Assembly: GCF_004765785.1 (NCBI RefSeq) | Contig: NZ_SBIT01000020.1 | Location: 1-55,837 of the forward strand | DNA from: Halorussus ruber | Lineage (GTDB): Archaea; Halobacteriota; Halobacteria; Halobacteriales; Haladaptataceae | Direction of reading: 5' to 3' | Length of the DNA: 55,837 nt | In this document: positions 32,827 through 41,473 of the stretch, piece by piece | Layout: each line of letters starts with the position of its first letter | Numbering within the stretch: position 1 is the stretch's first letter | Translations under genes and position numbers: made by a program | Notes under the pieces: generated by a model | Told to the model about the DNA's origin: nothing | The model's input: only the letters and a program-made list of their open reading frames with translations | Database searches by the model: none

Positions 32827-33645
32827 ATGAAGCTGGGGGCCGGGGACTACGCGCACGTAGTCCTCCAGCAGGGGGGAATCGTACCGAAGGGAACCCGCGT
32901 CGAAGTGTTCCGACAGATATTCACGGTCTTTCTGGCGCTGGGGACGCTGGTCGGGGTCGTCGTCGTCGGCTACATGGTGTACAACGCCTACAAGTACCGC
33001 GACGGCGACGGTCGGGGCGACGACCCGGACGCGCCGCGCCTCGGGGAACTCCCGACCGGAGGAGGCGGCGGTCGGAAACTCTTCCTCTCGTTCGGTCTCA
33101 GCACCATCATCGTGGTCTCGCTCATCGCGTGGACCTACGGGACGCTGCTCTACGTCGAGGAGAACCCGCCGGGCGAGGAGGGAGAGACCACCAACATCGA
33201 AGTGGTCGGGTTCCGGTTCGGGTGGGAGTTCGTCTACCCGAACGGCCACTCCGCCTCCACTTTGCGCGTACCTGAGAACGAGACGATTCGCCTGAGCGTG
33301 ACCTCAGACGACGTGTTCCACACCTTCGGGGTGCCCGACTTACGCGTCAAGACCGACGCGATTCCGGGCCAGACGACCGACACGTGGCTCCGCGCCGACG
33401 AGACCGGGACCTACGAGGCCCGGTGTTTCGAACTCTGCGGCGCGGGCCACTCCTACATGACCGCCGAGGTCGTCGTGATGGAACCCGACGAGTACGAGGC
33501 GTGGTACGCCAACACCAGCGGCCCGAACGGAAATTCGAACAGCAGTAGCGCGGGCGACGCGCCGGACGGTTCGTCCGCGCTCGGAGCGCCGACCGGCGCT
33601 CCGAGCGTGCCAGCGGCCGCGAGTTCGCTGGAGGTGGTTGCATGA
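32827..33645 (+). CDS. coxB: Cytochrome c oxidase subunit II
   Basis: A 272-residue protein with two membrane helices (IFTVFLALGTLVGVVVVGYM and SFGLSTIIVVSLIAWTYGTLL) and an external cupredoxin domain. CuA ligands are present: His in DDVFHTFGVPDL and C-x3-C-x3-H-x2-M in CFELCGAGHSYM. It would take electrons from a copper protein or cytochrome c and pass them to haem a. The C-terminus has a Ser/Asn/Ala-rich tail. Its stop overlaps the start of the next gene (ATGA), so translation is coupled. An ATG at 32812 would add five residues. Confidence 0.95.
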   Translation: MKLGAGDYAHVVLQQGGIVPKGTRVEVFRQIFTVFLALGTLVGVVVVGYMVYNAYKYRDGDGRGDDPDAPRLGELPTGGGGGRKLFLSFGLSTIIVVSLIAWTYGTLLYVEENPPGEEGETTNIEVVGFRFGWEFVYPNGHSASTLRVPENETIRLSVTSDDVFHTFGVPDLRVKTDAIPGQTTDTWLRADETGTYEARCFELCGAGHSYMTAEVVVMEPDEYEAWYANTSGPNGNSNSSSAGDAPDGSSALGAPTGAPSVPAAASSLEVVA

Positions 33646-36203
33646 CGGACGAAAATACGAAAGCCGACGGCGGAGTAGCCGACGCGACCCACGGCGCGGA
33701 CCACCACCACGACCTGCCCGACCCCGGTCACGTCAAGCGATGGCTGGTCACGACCAACCACAAGGACATCGGCGTCCTCTACACCATCACGGCGCTGTTC
33801 TTCCTCGTGTTCGGGGGCGTGCTGGCGCTGCTGATGCGCCTCCAGTTGTGGACGCCGGGCGTGAGCCTCCTCGAACCGCTCCAGTACAATCAGGCCGTCT
33901 CTGCACACGGCCTCCTCATGATTTTCTGGTTCCTCTCGCCGTTCGCGTTCGGGTTCGCAAACTACGTGGTGCCCCTGCAAATCGGCGCGAAGGACCTCGC
34001 TTTCCCCCGACTCAACGCGCTGTCGTACTGGCTCTACCTGTTCTCGGGGATTCTGATGGGCGTCTCGTTCTTTCAGGGCGGCACCTTCTCCGGCGGGTGG
34101 ACGATGTACGCCCCGCTCAACCTGCCGGTCTACACGCCCAACATCGGCGCGAGTACGGCGGTGCTGGCGCTCACGATGTTCACCGCCTCCGTCACGGTCG
34201 GGTCGGTCAACTTCCTGACGACGATGCACCGGATGCGCGCCGAGGGGCTGACTCTGCGCCGGATGCCGCTTTTCACGTGGACCATCCTGCTCACGACGTG
34301 GATGATGCTGTTCGCGTTCGCCGCCCTGCTGGCGGCGCTGATGATTCTGTCCGCAGATAGGCTCCTCGGGACGACCTACTTCTCGGCGACCGGCCACGCT
34401 GGCTCGCTGCTGTGGGCGCACCTGTTCTGGTTCTTCGGCCATCCCGAGGTCTACATCGTCTTCTTCCCGGCGCTGGGCGTGATGGCCGAGTGCTTCCAGA
34501 CCTTCACGGGGCGTCGGCTCGTGGGCCGCAAGTGGTTCATCGCCGCGATGGTGCTGGTCGCGCTCCAGAGCTTCCTCGTCTGGATGCACCACATGTTCCT
34601 GACGAGCATCAACCTCCAAATCAAGACGCTGTTCATGGCGACTACCATCGGCATCTCGCTGCCCTTCGACCTGATGGTGTTCGCGCTCATCTACACCACG
34701 GTCAAGGGGAAGGTCCGGTTCACCACGCCCTTCCTGTTCTCCTTCGGCGCGCTGATGCTGTTCATCCTCGGAGGCATCACGGGCGTCTTCCTCGGCGCGG
34801 TGGTGCTGGACTACGAGTTCCGTGGCACCTACTGGGTGGTCGCGCACTTCCACTACGTGATGGTCGGCGGCGTGACCGCGCTGGTCGGCGGCCTCTACTA
34901 CTGGTACCCCAAGATGACGGGGAAGATGTACGACGAATTTTTGGGCAAGGTCCACTTCGCGCTCTACTTCGTCGGGTTCAACCTGCTTTACTTCCCGATG
35001 TTCGTCGCGTGGGAGACTCCTCGGCGGGACTTCGTGTATCCGGAGGTCTTCGTCGGGTGGCACCAAGTCGCCACAGTCGGCGGATTCGTACTCGGAGCCT
35101 CCTTCCTCGTGATGTTCTACAACCTGTTCGTGAGCCTCTGGCGGGGCGAGGAGGCCGACGACAACCCGTGGCAGTACTCGACCACGACCGAGTGGGCGAT
35201 TCCCTCGCCCCCGCCGCTGGAGAACTTCCCCGGCAAGCCGACTTTCCGCGACGGGTCGCTGAAGTTCCTGCCGGGGGCCGGTAGCAGGACCGGCGGCACG
35301 GGCGGGAGCGTGGCCGACGGCGGGGAGTTCACGGTCGAGGAGGCCACGGACGGCGGCGCGTCAGTCTCGCAGGCCGCCGACACCCACGCAGCGGACGAAC
35401 CCGAGAGCCACGCGAGCATCTGGCCGTTCGCCATCGGCGTCGCGTCGTTCGTCCTGCTGTTCGGCCTCTCGGGTCTCCAGAACGCCAGCTTCCCGTCCGG
35501 AATCGAAGGCGGGTTCTACGCCGCGCTGACGGTCGGCGGACTGGTCGGCGGGCTGGCCGCGCTCGTTGCGATGGCGACCGAGGAGTTCCACGCGCTGACC
35601 GGCCCCTTCGGCGAGAGCTGGCCGTTCGAGGGCGTCGAGAACACCAAGCTCGGGGTCTGGATATTCCTCGCCAGCGACGTGGTGCTGTTCGGCGCGTTCG
35701 TCGGCTCCTACGCCTTCATCCGGGTCGCGGAGGGGTGGACGAACTGGCACCACCTGATTCCCGAGGCCCACGTCCCTCTGCCCGGACTCATCAACACGTA
35801 CATCCTCCTCACGAGCAGTTTCACGGTGGTGCTGGCGCTCGTGGCGGCGGAGAAAGGGAGTCGCTGGGGACTGGTCGGGTCGCTGGCGACCACCTTCGTC
35901 CTCGGGATGGCGTTCCTCGTCAACAAGGCGCTGGAGTGGTTGCACCTGTTCCACGTCCACACCGAGGCCTTTCCGCAGGGGTGGAACATCGGGACCAACA
36001 TCGCGTCCTCGACGTTCTACCTGACGACGGGTCTGCACGGCCTGCACGTCATCGCGGGGCTAATCGTGACGCTGTACCTCCTCGTGCGAGCGTGGAACGG
36101 GGCGTATCTGGACGACGACCGGCCGGTGGAGTACTTCGGCCTCTACTGGCACTTCGTGGACATCGTGTGGCTGTTCCTGTTCCCGCTGTTCTACATCCTG
36201 TGA
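33642..36203 (+). CDS. coxAC: Cytochrome c oxidase subunit I+III fusion
   Basis: An 853-residue protein fusing the haem-copper catalytic subunit with subunit III. Subunit I (residues about 30-530) shows TTNHKDIGVLYTITALFF, SAHGLLMIFWFLSPFAF (haem a His), WFFGHPEVYIVFFPALG (CuB His, Glu of the D-channel end and the cross-linked Tyr), VWMHHMFLTSI (two CuB His) and YWVVAHFHYVMVGG (haem ligands). A Gly/Ser/Thr linker (about 555-600) leads to subunit III (residues 605-853), with EGWTNWHHLIPEA and FYLTTGLHGLHVIAGL, and a C-terminus ending HFVDIVWLFLFPLFYIL. It pumps protons while reducing oxygen. The start overlaps the coxB stop. Confidence 0.96.
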   Translation: MTDENTKADGGVADATHGADHHHDLPDPGHVKRWLVTTNHKDIGVLYTITALFFLVFGGVLALLMRLQLWTPGVSLLEPLQYNQAVSAHGLLMIFWFLSPFAFGFANYVVPLQIGAKDLAFPRLNALSYWLYLFSGILMGVSFFQGGTFSGGWTMYAPLNLPVYTPNIGASTAVLALTMFTASVTVGSVNFLTTMHRMRAEGLTLRRMPLFTWTILLTTWMMLFAFAALLAALMILSADRLLGTTYFSATGHAGSLLWAHLFWFFGHPEVYIVFFPALGVMAECFQTFTGRRLVGRKWFIAAMVLVALQSFLVWMHHMFLTSINLQIKTLFMATTIGISLPFDLMVFALIYTTVKGKVRFTTPFLFSFGALMLFILGGITGVFLGAVVLDYEFRGTYWVVAHFHYVMVGGVTALVGGLYYWYPKMTGKMYDEFLGKVHFALYFVGFNLLYFPMFVAWETPRRDFVYPEVFVGWHQVATVGGFVLGASFLVMFYNLFVSLWRGEEADDNPWQYSTTTEWAIPSPPPLENFPGKPTFRDGSLKFLPGAGSRTGGTGGSVADGGEFTVEEATDGGASVSQAADTHAADEPESHASIWPFAIGVASFVLLFGLSGLQNASFPSGIEGGFYAALTVGGLVGGLAALVAMATEEFHALTGPFGESWPFEGVENTKLGVWIFLASDVVLFGAFVGSYAFIRVAEGWTNWHHLIPEAHVPLPGLINTYILLTSSFTVVLALVAAEKGSRWGLVGSLATTFVLGMAFLVNKALEWLHLFHVHTEAFPQGWNIGTNIASSTFYLTTGLHGLHVIAGLIVTLYLLVRAWNGAYLDDDRPVEYFGLYWHFVDIVWLFLFPLFYIL

Positions 36204-36237
36204 CCACGACCAGAAAATCAACCACCGACATCCAACC

Positions 36238-36501
36238 ATGACCCGAGTCAAACTATACACCGCGATTTACGTCGTACTGTTCGCGTTCGCAACAGCGCAG
36301 GTCCTCGTCGAGCAGTCGGGCGGCCTGCCCTACTGGACCGCGTTCTGGGCCATCATCGCGCTGTCGTTCGTGAAGGCGCTGATGGTAGCGTGGTACTACC
36401 AGCACCTCAAGTGGGAGCCGCGGTCGGTGACGTTCACGATGTTCGTCGGCCTGCTGGCCGCGCTGGCGCTGACGACCGCGGCGGCGTACTCGATACTCTG
36501 A
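36238..36501 (+). CDS. Cytochrome c oxidase subunit IV-like protein
   Basis: An 87-residue protein with three helices: AIYVVLFAFATAQVLVEQ, YWTAFWAIIALSFVKALM followed by VAWYYQHLKWEP, and FTMFVGLLAALALTTAAAYS. The WYYQHLKWE motif between helices 2 and 3 is typical of prokaryotic oxidase subunit IV (CyoD/CtaF type), which aids assembly around CuB. It follows the subunit I+III gene by 34 bp on the same strand and is part of that operon. Confidence 0.9.
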   Translation: MTRVKLYTAIYVVLFAFATAQVLVEQSGGLPYWTAFWAIIALSFVKALMVAWYYQHLKWEPRSVTFTMFVGLLAALALTTAAAYSIL

Positions 36502-36586
36502 CCCGGCGGGATCTCGACCTTCACGTAAAATTTTTTACCGGAGACTCGGACGAACGACGCACGGCCGAAAAAGACGTTCGAGTGAC

Positions 36587-36730
36587 GTGTCCGTACTGCG
36601 ACGGGAAGACGGGGTGTCGATTCCCGCGCGCCGGTCCGTCCGGCGCGTCCACGAGGAGTACAGCGGCCGGAAGGTCCGCGACGGGTTCTGCAACCAGTGC
36701 GGCGAGGAGTTCGCGGTCAGGTACGAGTAG
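36587..36730 (+). CDS. Possible 47-residue zinc-ribbon microprotein, frame uncertain
   Basis: From a GTG at 36587 a frame encodes a basic N-terminus and then VHEEYSGRKVRDGFCNQCGE, ending AVRYE. Only one C-x2-C pair is in this frame. In the frame used from the GTG at 36582 the first residues are VTCPYCDGKTGC, giving another C-x2-C. Joining the two by a frameshift near 36630 would make a classical four-cysteine ribbon. It is either a small protein with one knuckle or a frameshifted zinc ribbon. It sits between subunit IV and an opposite-strand finger protein. Confidence 0.4.
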   Translation: MSVLRREDGVSIPARRSVRRVHEEYSGRKVRDGFCNQCGEEFAVRYE

Positions 36731-36744
36731 CCCGCTTTCTCGAT

Positions 36745-37095
36745 TCATCCCGGCGTCTGCATCGCCGAGGCGGCCATGTACGCCAGCAGAAGCAGGGCGT
36801 ATATCGCCACGAGCGCCGCGACGACCTTGAGGTGGAACAGAAACAGGTCCTCGCGCTCGGCCTCGCGGGCCTCGTCGTACGCCACTCGCTGGTCGTCGGT
36901 GGACTCCTCGGCGTGAACGTCGCCGAGGTGGAGCGCGCGCAGTCGCTCGGTCCGGAAGGGTCGAGCGCAGTAGGGGCACCGCGGGGGCGTCTCGCCGTCT
37001 GGCACCCGGACCTCGGGGAACTCGGAAGTCCCCGGGGGTTCGGGGGTCTCGGGAGACTCGGGAATCTCCGGAGATTTGGGGGACTCGACCGCCAT
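36745..37095 (-). CDS. C2H2-type finger plus membrane helix protein (oxidase accessory)
   Basis: A 116-residue protein. A Pro/Glu/Ser-rich N-terminus comes first (VESPKSPEIPESPETPEPPG). A C-x2-C...H-x4-H finger follows (CPYCARPFRTERLRALHLGDVH), then a single membrane helix (HLKVVAALVAIYALLLLAYMA). I recall this arrangement as DUF7410 near haloarchaeal oxidases, not confirmed. Its start is directly next to the stop of the 152-residue membrane protein, so the two minus-strand genes are one operon. A role in oxidase biogenesis is inferred from position. Confidence 0.72.
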   Translation of the reverse strand: MAVESPKSPEIPESPETPEPPGTSEFPEVRVPDGETPPRCPYCARPFRTERLRALHLGDVHAEESTDDQRVAYDEAREAEREDLFLFHLKVVAALVAIYALLLLAYMAASAMQTPG

Positions 37096-37554
37096 CTATC
37101 CGGCGAGGACGAGTTTGACGGCGATTCCGGTGACGAACAGCGTGCCAAAGAGCCACGCACTCACCAGCGCGGCGTGGGCGCTCGGCAGGCCCCGGAAGCG
37201 AGCGGAGTTGTAGGTCCCCCAGAGCAGGAACGCGCCGAGGAGGACGCCGAAGACGACCGCGAGCGCGAGCCAGCTTCCGACCGCGCTGGCTACTCCGGCG
37301 TCGCTGACGAGCAGGACCGCGCCGCCGCCCGCGATAGCGACCAGCGCGAGGAACCCCGCGACCCACGCGCCGACCGAGTCGTCACCGGACGCCCGGGCGG
37401 AGCGCCCGCCGTCCGCACTTGCTCGCCCGCCGGTCCCTGCGACGCCAGCGAGTTCGTACCGCCGCCAGTTCTCGATTCGGAGGACGAGCGTCCCGACCGC
37501 GAGCAGGAGCGCCCCGGTCAGGATGGCGCTCACCAGATAGGTTGTTTCGGCCAT
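37096..37554 (-). CDS. Four-helix membrane protein near the oxidase genes
   Basis: I chose the ATG at 37554 because it begins MAETTYLVSAILTGALLLAV, a membrane helix; the frame's further upstream part is not hydrophobic. The 152-residue protein has helices at about 7-25, 65-85, 90-115 and 130-150. The first (ILTGALLLAVGTLVLRIENWRRYE) is very like the N-terminus of the subunit I at 53599 (AIPVLLVAVIAYILRIEDWQSY-type pattern). That shared N-terminal helix supports an oxidase-linked role. I recall the name DUF7321 for it, not certain. Confidence 0.7.
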   Translation of the reverse strand: MAETTYLVSAILTGALLLAVGTLVLRIENWRRYELAGVAGTGGRASADGGRSARASGDDSVGAWVAGFLALVAIAGGGAVLLVSDAGVASAVGSWLALAVVFGVLLGAFLLWGTYNSARFRGLPSAHAALVSAWLFGTLFVTGIAVKLVLAG

Positions 37555-37721
37555 ACGAACCAGTCCATAACAATTGTTAGTTATTAACAGGCATAAGCTT
37601 TGACCTCGACTGAGCGCGGACGTTCGAGATTCGTTTCCGTCTCGGGAAGCCTGTCGAGTGCCGACGGAAACTCCCGCTCGCCAGCCACACACCTTTCCGG
37701 CTGGAGACCCTGTATTTAGGA

Positions 37722-38321
37722 ATGGCAGACGACAAAACAGGCCGGAACAAGCAAGCCGACGACGCCGAGCGACGCCAACGAGAGCGTGACCTCGCCGCGG
37801 AACTAGAGCGCAGCGACGAGACGGAACCGCAGGTAGACGCCGCGGAACTCACCGAGTTCGAGGAGGAACTCGAATCCGTGTCCTTCCCGGCGACCGGGAG
37901 CGAGGTCGTCGCAGCGGTCGGCGACCGGACGGTCGAATCGACCGCCGAGAGCCACACGGTAGAAGAGTTGGTGCCGGACACCGACGAGGAGACGTTCGAC
38001 TCACCTGCGGCAGTCCGAATGCGGGTGCAACGACCGACGGTCGCCGCGGCGATGAAGCGAATCGTAGAAGCGACTGCGACGCTCCAGAACGCGAGCCTCG
38101 GTGGCTCGCAGCGCGACGCCTACGAGAAGACCCTTCGGGAACTCAAAGCAATCGACGCCGACGACGACGACGAAGGGATTCGGGTCATCACCGACTGGAT
38201 AGTCGAGCGAATCCGCGACAAGAAGAAGCTACCGGAGTCCCGAGCGGTCCGCCGCCAAGCGGCGAAGTTCTGCCGGTCGAACGGCTATCAGGTCCGGAAC
38301 GACGAGTGGCTGGGAATCTAG
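37722..38321 (+). CDS. DUF5789-family protein
   Basis: A 199-residue acidic soluble protein. The N-terminal half has VSFPATGSEVVAAVGDRTVE and VEELVPDTDEETFDSPAAVR, characteristic of DUF5789, a short haloarchaeal family. The second half is helical (RPTVAAAMKRIVEATATLQN; AIDADDDDEGIRVITDWIVE) and ends RQAAKFCRSNGYQVRNDEWL. Function unknown. A TATA-like TTTAGG precedes the ATG closely. Confidence 0.75.
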   Translation: MADDKTGRNKQADDAERRQRERDLAAELERSDETEPQVDAAELTEFEEELESVSFPATGSEVVAAVGDRTVESTAESHTVEELVPDTDEETFDSPAAVRMRVQRPTVAAAMKRIVEATATLQNASLGGSQRDAYEKTLRELKAIDADDDDEGIRVITDWIVERIRDKKKLPESRAVRRQAAKFCRSNGYQVRNDEWLGI

Positions 38322-38438
38322 ACGACGCGAAGATGCCCGTCATACGTTAGCACAGTTCAGTCAGTTTTAATAGATAACCGATTATAGCCAAAGACACTCC
38401 GTCGCCCGGCACGACCGGGCGCGCGAGGTGATTCACCC

Positions 38439-38615
38439 ATGAGCAATCCACCACTCCGGGCCCGCACTTTCGGCAATACTGCCGAGAGCGGCCAGTCCGG
38501 TATCCCGGCTTGCGAGCGTTATGCCGGGACTATCTGGGCGTTCGAGCGCGCCGGAGGGGTGGATTCTGTGGGTGATATGACCTATCGCCTCGAACGGACC
38601 ACCCCGACCGCGTAA
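38439..38615 (+). CDS. Possible 58-residue small protein
   Basis: ATG at 38439 to TAA at 38613. The product has no motif: a Pro/Arg N-terminus, then ESGQSGIPACERYAGTIWAF and GDMTYRLERTT. A TATA-like region (TTTTAATAGATAACC) lies near 38365 and a GC hairpin (CGCCCGG/CCGGGCG) at 38403-38421. It may be real, but nothing proves it. The rest of the 38322-38906 gap holds no other gene that I can support. Confidence 0.3.
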   Translation: MSNPPLRARTFGNTAESGQSGIPACERYAGTIWAFERAGGVDSVGDMTYRLERTTPTA

Positions 38616-38906
38616 GGCGTCTCGGGCGCGAACTCGGTGGACTCTGTCTCCGAGTTCGCGCGGACCGGAACGCCGGGTCGGCTCGCTTCCTCTCGATTTC
38701 GACTCGGAAGCGAGCGGCGTGCGTCGGGAAGGTGGTCCGTTCGGCCACGTCCTTCTCCGGCGCACCGACTCGGTAGCACGGCGCGCGTCTCCCGCGAGTC
38801 GGCACCCACCGACCAGAGGCATCTCCGCGCTCCCGTAGCGTCGCGTCTCGCGCTCGGGAGACGGGCAGGCATCGACTGCAAACGACACACTCAGAACACC
38901 ACAACA

Positions 38907-39212
38907 ATGAACGCACGCGAAATCGACGCGACCGCCGACCTCGAAATCCAAGTGCCCCGCGGCGACGACGGCACCCTGCAGGACGGTATCGTCACCGTCC
39001 TCGGCCGGAGCGCCGCGGTCGACCGCACCGAGGTCGTGGACATCTCGGGCGTCACCCCGACGCTCAACGACCTCCGCGTGGACGCCGAAGTTCGCCTGCG
39101 CGTCCACCTCGACGACTCGGTCGAGGACGAGCGGGCCGCCGTCCGCGAGACCGTCGCCGACCAGTTCGGCGTCCGCACGGTCAGCGCGGTCGAGACCGAC
39201 CGCTCGTCGTGA
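38907..39212 (+). CDS. Small haloarchaeal protein of unknown function
   Basis: A 101-residue acidic protein beginning MNAREIDATADLEIQVPRGD and ending TVADQFGVRTVSAVETDRSS. The alternation of strands (DLEIQV, GIVTVLGRSAAV, EVVDISGVTPTLNDLRVDAE, VRLRVHLD) with a helix near the end suggests an alpha/beta sandwich. I do not recognise it. The ATG is the first Met of a long open frame whose upstream part has non-coding composition. Confidence 0.6.
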   Translation: MNAREIDATADLEIQVPRGDDGTLQDGIVTVLGRSAAVDRTEVVDISGVTPTLNDLRVDAEVRLRVHLDDSVEDERAAVRETVADQFGVRTVSAVETDRSS

Positions 39213-39293
39213 GGAGCGGACTCCTCGTCCCGACGCATCGACACACCAACTCGACGTACCGACGAACCACCGAACCCGACCCAATCCAGACCC

Positions 39294-39593
39294 ATGCGAT
39301 ACACGAAGTACACCGCGAAACTGCCGACGAAGACGACACTCCGAGACGCGGCGACCCGAACTCGCCGCGCCGCGAGTGGCTACGCCGCAGGCGCACTCGT
39401 CGCTGGCGCGGCGATAGCGACCCTCGGCGCGGGTGCGACGGCCGCCGTCGTCGCGCTCGCCGTCCTGCTTGCGACCCTGCCCGCCAATCCCTTCGCCCTC
39501 CTCGCGGCCGTCGCGGCGGTCGTCGCCGCGGCCCGCGCGGTCCCCCTGCTGGCGCTCTACGCGGCCCGTCTCGCGGCCCGGACGCTCGACTGA
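39294..39593 (+). CDS. Small two-helix membrane protein
   Basis: A 99-residue protein: a basic start (MRYTKYTAKLPTKTTLRDAA), then two hydrophobic stretches, ASGYAAGALVAGAAIATLGA with ATAAVVALAVLLATLPA, and PFALLAAVAAVVAAARAVPL. It follows the 101-residue gene by 81 bp on the same strand. The Ala-rich composition could arise in any GC-rich frame, so its reality rests on the coherent helices and gene-like spacing. Confidence 0.5.
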   Translation: MRYTKYTAKLPTKTTLRDAATRTRRAASGYAAGALVAGAAIATLGAGATAAVVALAVLLATLPANPFALLAAVAAVVAAARAVPLLALYAARLAARTLD

Positions 39594-39746
39594 CCCGCGA
39601 ATTAGCCATCTTTTATCTCCTGTTTCTGTAGCATTTTATCGTTGACAACAGTCCGAGTAGGCGGTCGCAAACGGCGCGAAGGCCCTCCTTACGCCGGAGC
39701 AAGGCCCGCCATAACAATGGAAACGTGGCCCAGAGAACCCGATGTC

Positions 39747-40100
39747 ATGGACGTACTGAAAGACATCACGGACGGCCTGCGGGGAAGCGACGGCGACGAG
39801 AGCGAGGAGAGCGACCGGACCGGCACGGACGCTCGCCGCGAGGGCGCGGCACGCTCCTCGACCGCCGACTCGGCGGGCGATTCGGCGAGCAATTCGGCAG
39901 GCGACTCGGCGGGCGACTCGGGCGCAAACGGCGGCGATAGCGACGAATCGGGGTCGAATGCGTCGGGCAAATCGACCTCCTCGACCGAATCGGCCCCCGA
40001 GGAGATTCACGTCTGTTCGTTCTGCGAAACCGAGTTCGACGCCGGGCGCGACGCCTGCCCGGAGTGCGACGCGAAAATCGTCCTCCGGGGTGCGAGATAG
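39747..40100 (+). CDS. Ser/Asp/Gly-rich linker protein with a C-terminal zinc ribbon
   Basis: A 117-residue protein from the ATG at 39747 (MDVLKDITDGLRGSDGDE). A low-complexity middle has repeated DSAGDSASNSAGDSAGD units. A zinc ribbon ends it: HVCSFCETEFDAGRDACPEC, spaced C-x2-C-x10-C-x2-C. The N-terminal amphipathic helix plus long flexible linker suggests a tethered ribbon. The stop lies within a 19-bp direct repeat. Function unknown. Confidence 0.65.
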   Translation: MDVLKDITDGLRGSDGDESEESDRTGTDARREGAARSSTADSAGDSASNSAGDSAGDSGANGGDSDESGSNASGKSTSSTESAPEEIHVCSFCETEFDAGRDACPECDAKIVLRGAR

Positions 40101-40137
40101 TCCGTCCGGAGCGAGATAGTCCGTCCGGAGCGAGATA
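40092..40137 (+). repeat. 19-bp direct repeat, two and a half units
   Basis: GCGAGATAGTCCGTCCGGA at 40092-40110 is repeated at 40111-40129, and its first 8 bases again at 40130-40137. The first unit contains the stop codon of the upstream gene. It lies in the upstream region of the GH5-like gene. Confidence 0.85.
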
Positions 40138-40234
40138 CCATCCCCCTAAACACGAGATTACACAGTTTGACACGCGGCACTTATCGCGCAACGTAAGTGC
40201 ACTTTTACACCGGATGGTATCGTGGCGAGCGTCA

Positions 40235-41452
40235 ATGACCAGACGGTACACTCGACGCGAGTTTCTGGGAGCAACCACGGTCGCCGGAGTAGCCGGAATC
40301 GGCGGCTGCGCCGCTCCGACCGGAAGCAGGCGCGGCGACGCCGACACCGCGGACTCGAAGGGGAACGGGTCCGGGCCAGCCACGGTGACCGAGACGACGC
40401 CCGAGGAGATGGCGCAGGCCAACGCCGACCCCATCGACGTGCGGGGCGCGCTCTACGTCCCGGCTCGGGCGTGGAACACCTTCCAGATGTGGCACAACTA
40501 CGACGAGAGCGTCATCGAGCGCGACCTCGGCTACGCCGAGCGGGTGAACATCAACGCCATCCGGACGTGGGTCAGTTTCGAGCAGTGGCACGAGGACCCC
40601 GAGAAGTTAGAGCAGTCCATCGACCACTTCCTGAACGCGGCCGACGACCGCGGGATACGGGTCCTGTTCGGCCTGTTCGAGAGCGTGGGCAAAGAGCCGA
40701 GCGAGAAGAACCTCCACGACCAGGACCCGCTGACGGCCCCGCCGGTCCAGTCGCCCTCGAGCGACGTCATCGTCAACGAGGACAAGTGGGACGAACCCCG
40801 CGAGTTCGTCCGGTGGTTCATGGACCGCTGGAAGGACGACGACCGCCTGCTCGCCGTTGAGGCGATGAACGAACCGGGCTGGCTCCCGAACATGAAGAAG
40901 TTCGCCGCCGGGATGTTCGAGACCATCGCCGAGAACCGCGGGTCGGTCCCGCTGACGGTCGGCTCGACCAGCCTCGCCAACAACGCCGACTACGTCGATT
41001 GGGGCGCGGACATCCTCCAGTTCCACTACAACTTCCCGAGCAACAAGCAGGTGTACCACGACCTGCTCCCGGACGCCAAGCAACTCGGCGAGGACCTCGA
41101 CATGCCGGTCTACCTCACCGAGTGGCAGCGCATCGCCAACTACGGGTGGGGTAGCACCAAGACGGTAGACCAGTGGCAACCTGACTACGCCTCCATCGCG
41201 CCGACCATCCACCAACACGGCATCGGCAACTTCTTCTGGTCGCTGATGGTGAAACCGGCCTACGTCCGGTACATGCGAAAGCGGGGCATCATCAACGGCC
41301 TGTTCCACGAGGACGGCGCGGTCTGGAACAAGGACGACGCCGAGGCCATCAAGGCGATGTCCGGCGAGTCGGACGTGAGCGACATCGAACAGCGCCAAGA
41401 GTGGCCCGAGTGGGCGATGAAAGTCAAGCGTCACGCCCACAGCGGCGGGTAA
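40235..41452 (+). CDS. Tat lipoprotein glycoside hydrolase (GH5/cellulase-like)
   Basis: A 405-residue protein. The ATG at 40235 gives a Tat lipoprotein signal (RREFLGATTVAGVAGIGGC). The mature protein has a (beta/alpha)8 pattern: GALYVPARAWNTFQMWHNYD, RVNINAIRTWVSFEQW, DRGIRVLFGLFESVG, LLAVEAMNEPGWLPN (acid/base Glu in NEP) and DMPVYLTEWQRIANYGWGST (nucleophile Glu in TEW), then FFWSLMV (typical terminal Trp). It probably cleaves beta-linked glycans at the cell surface, but its substrate is unknown. A long Ser/Gly/Thr linker follows the lipobox. Confidence 0.85.
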   Translation: MTRRYTRREFLGATTVAGVAGIGGCAAPTGSRRGDADTADSKGNGSGPATVTETTPEEMAQANADPIDVRGALYVPARAWNTFQMWHNYDESVIERDLGYAERVNINAIRTWVSFEQWHEDPEKLEQSIDHFLNAADDRGIRVLFGLFESVGKEPSEKNLHDQDPLTAPPVQSPSSDVIVNEDKWDEPREFVRWFMDRWKDDDRLLAVEAMNEPGWLPNMKKFAAGMFETIAENRGSVPLTVGSTSLANNADYVDWGADILQFHYNFPSNKQVYHDLLPDAKQLGEDLDMPVYLTEWQRIANYGWGSTKTVDQWQPDYASIAPTIHQHGIGNFFWSLMVKPAYVRYMRKRGIINGLFHEDGAVWNKDDAEAIKAMSGESDVSDIEQRQEWPEWAMKVKRHAHSGG

Positions 41453-41473
41453 AGTCGAGGAGGGAGGGCGGCC

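Noticed and set aside
38400-38440. A possible tRNA or terminator around CGCCCGGCACGACCGGGCG
   Set aside because: It is a simple GC hairpin with no T-arm or acceptor pairing and no T-run. I see no tRNA or rRNA gene anywhere in the window.
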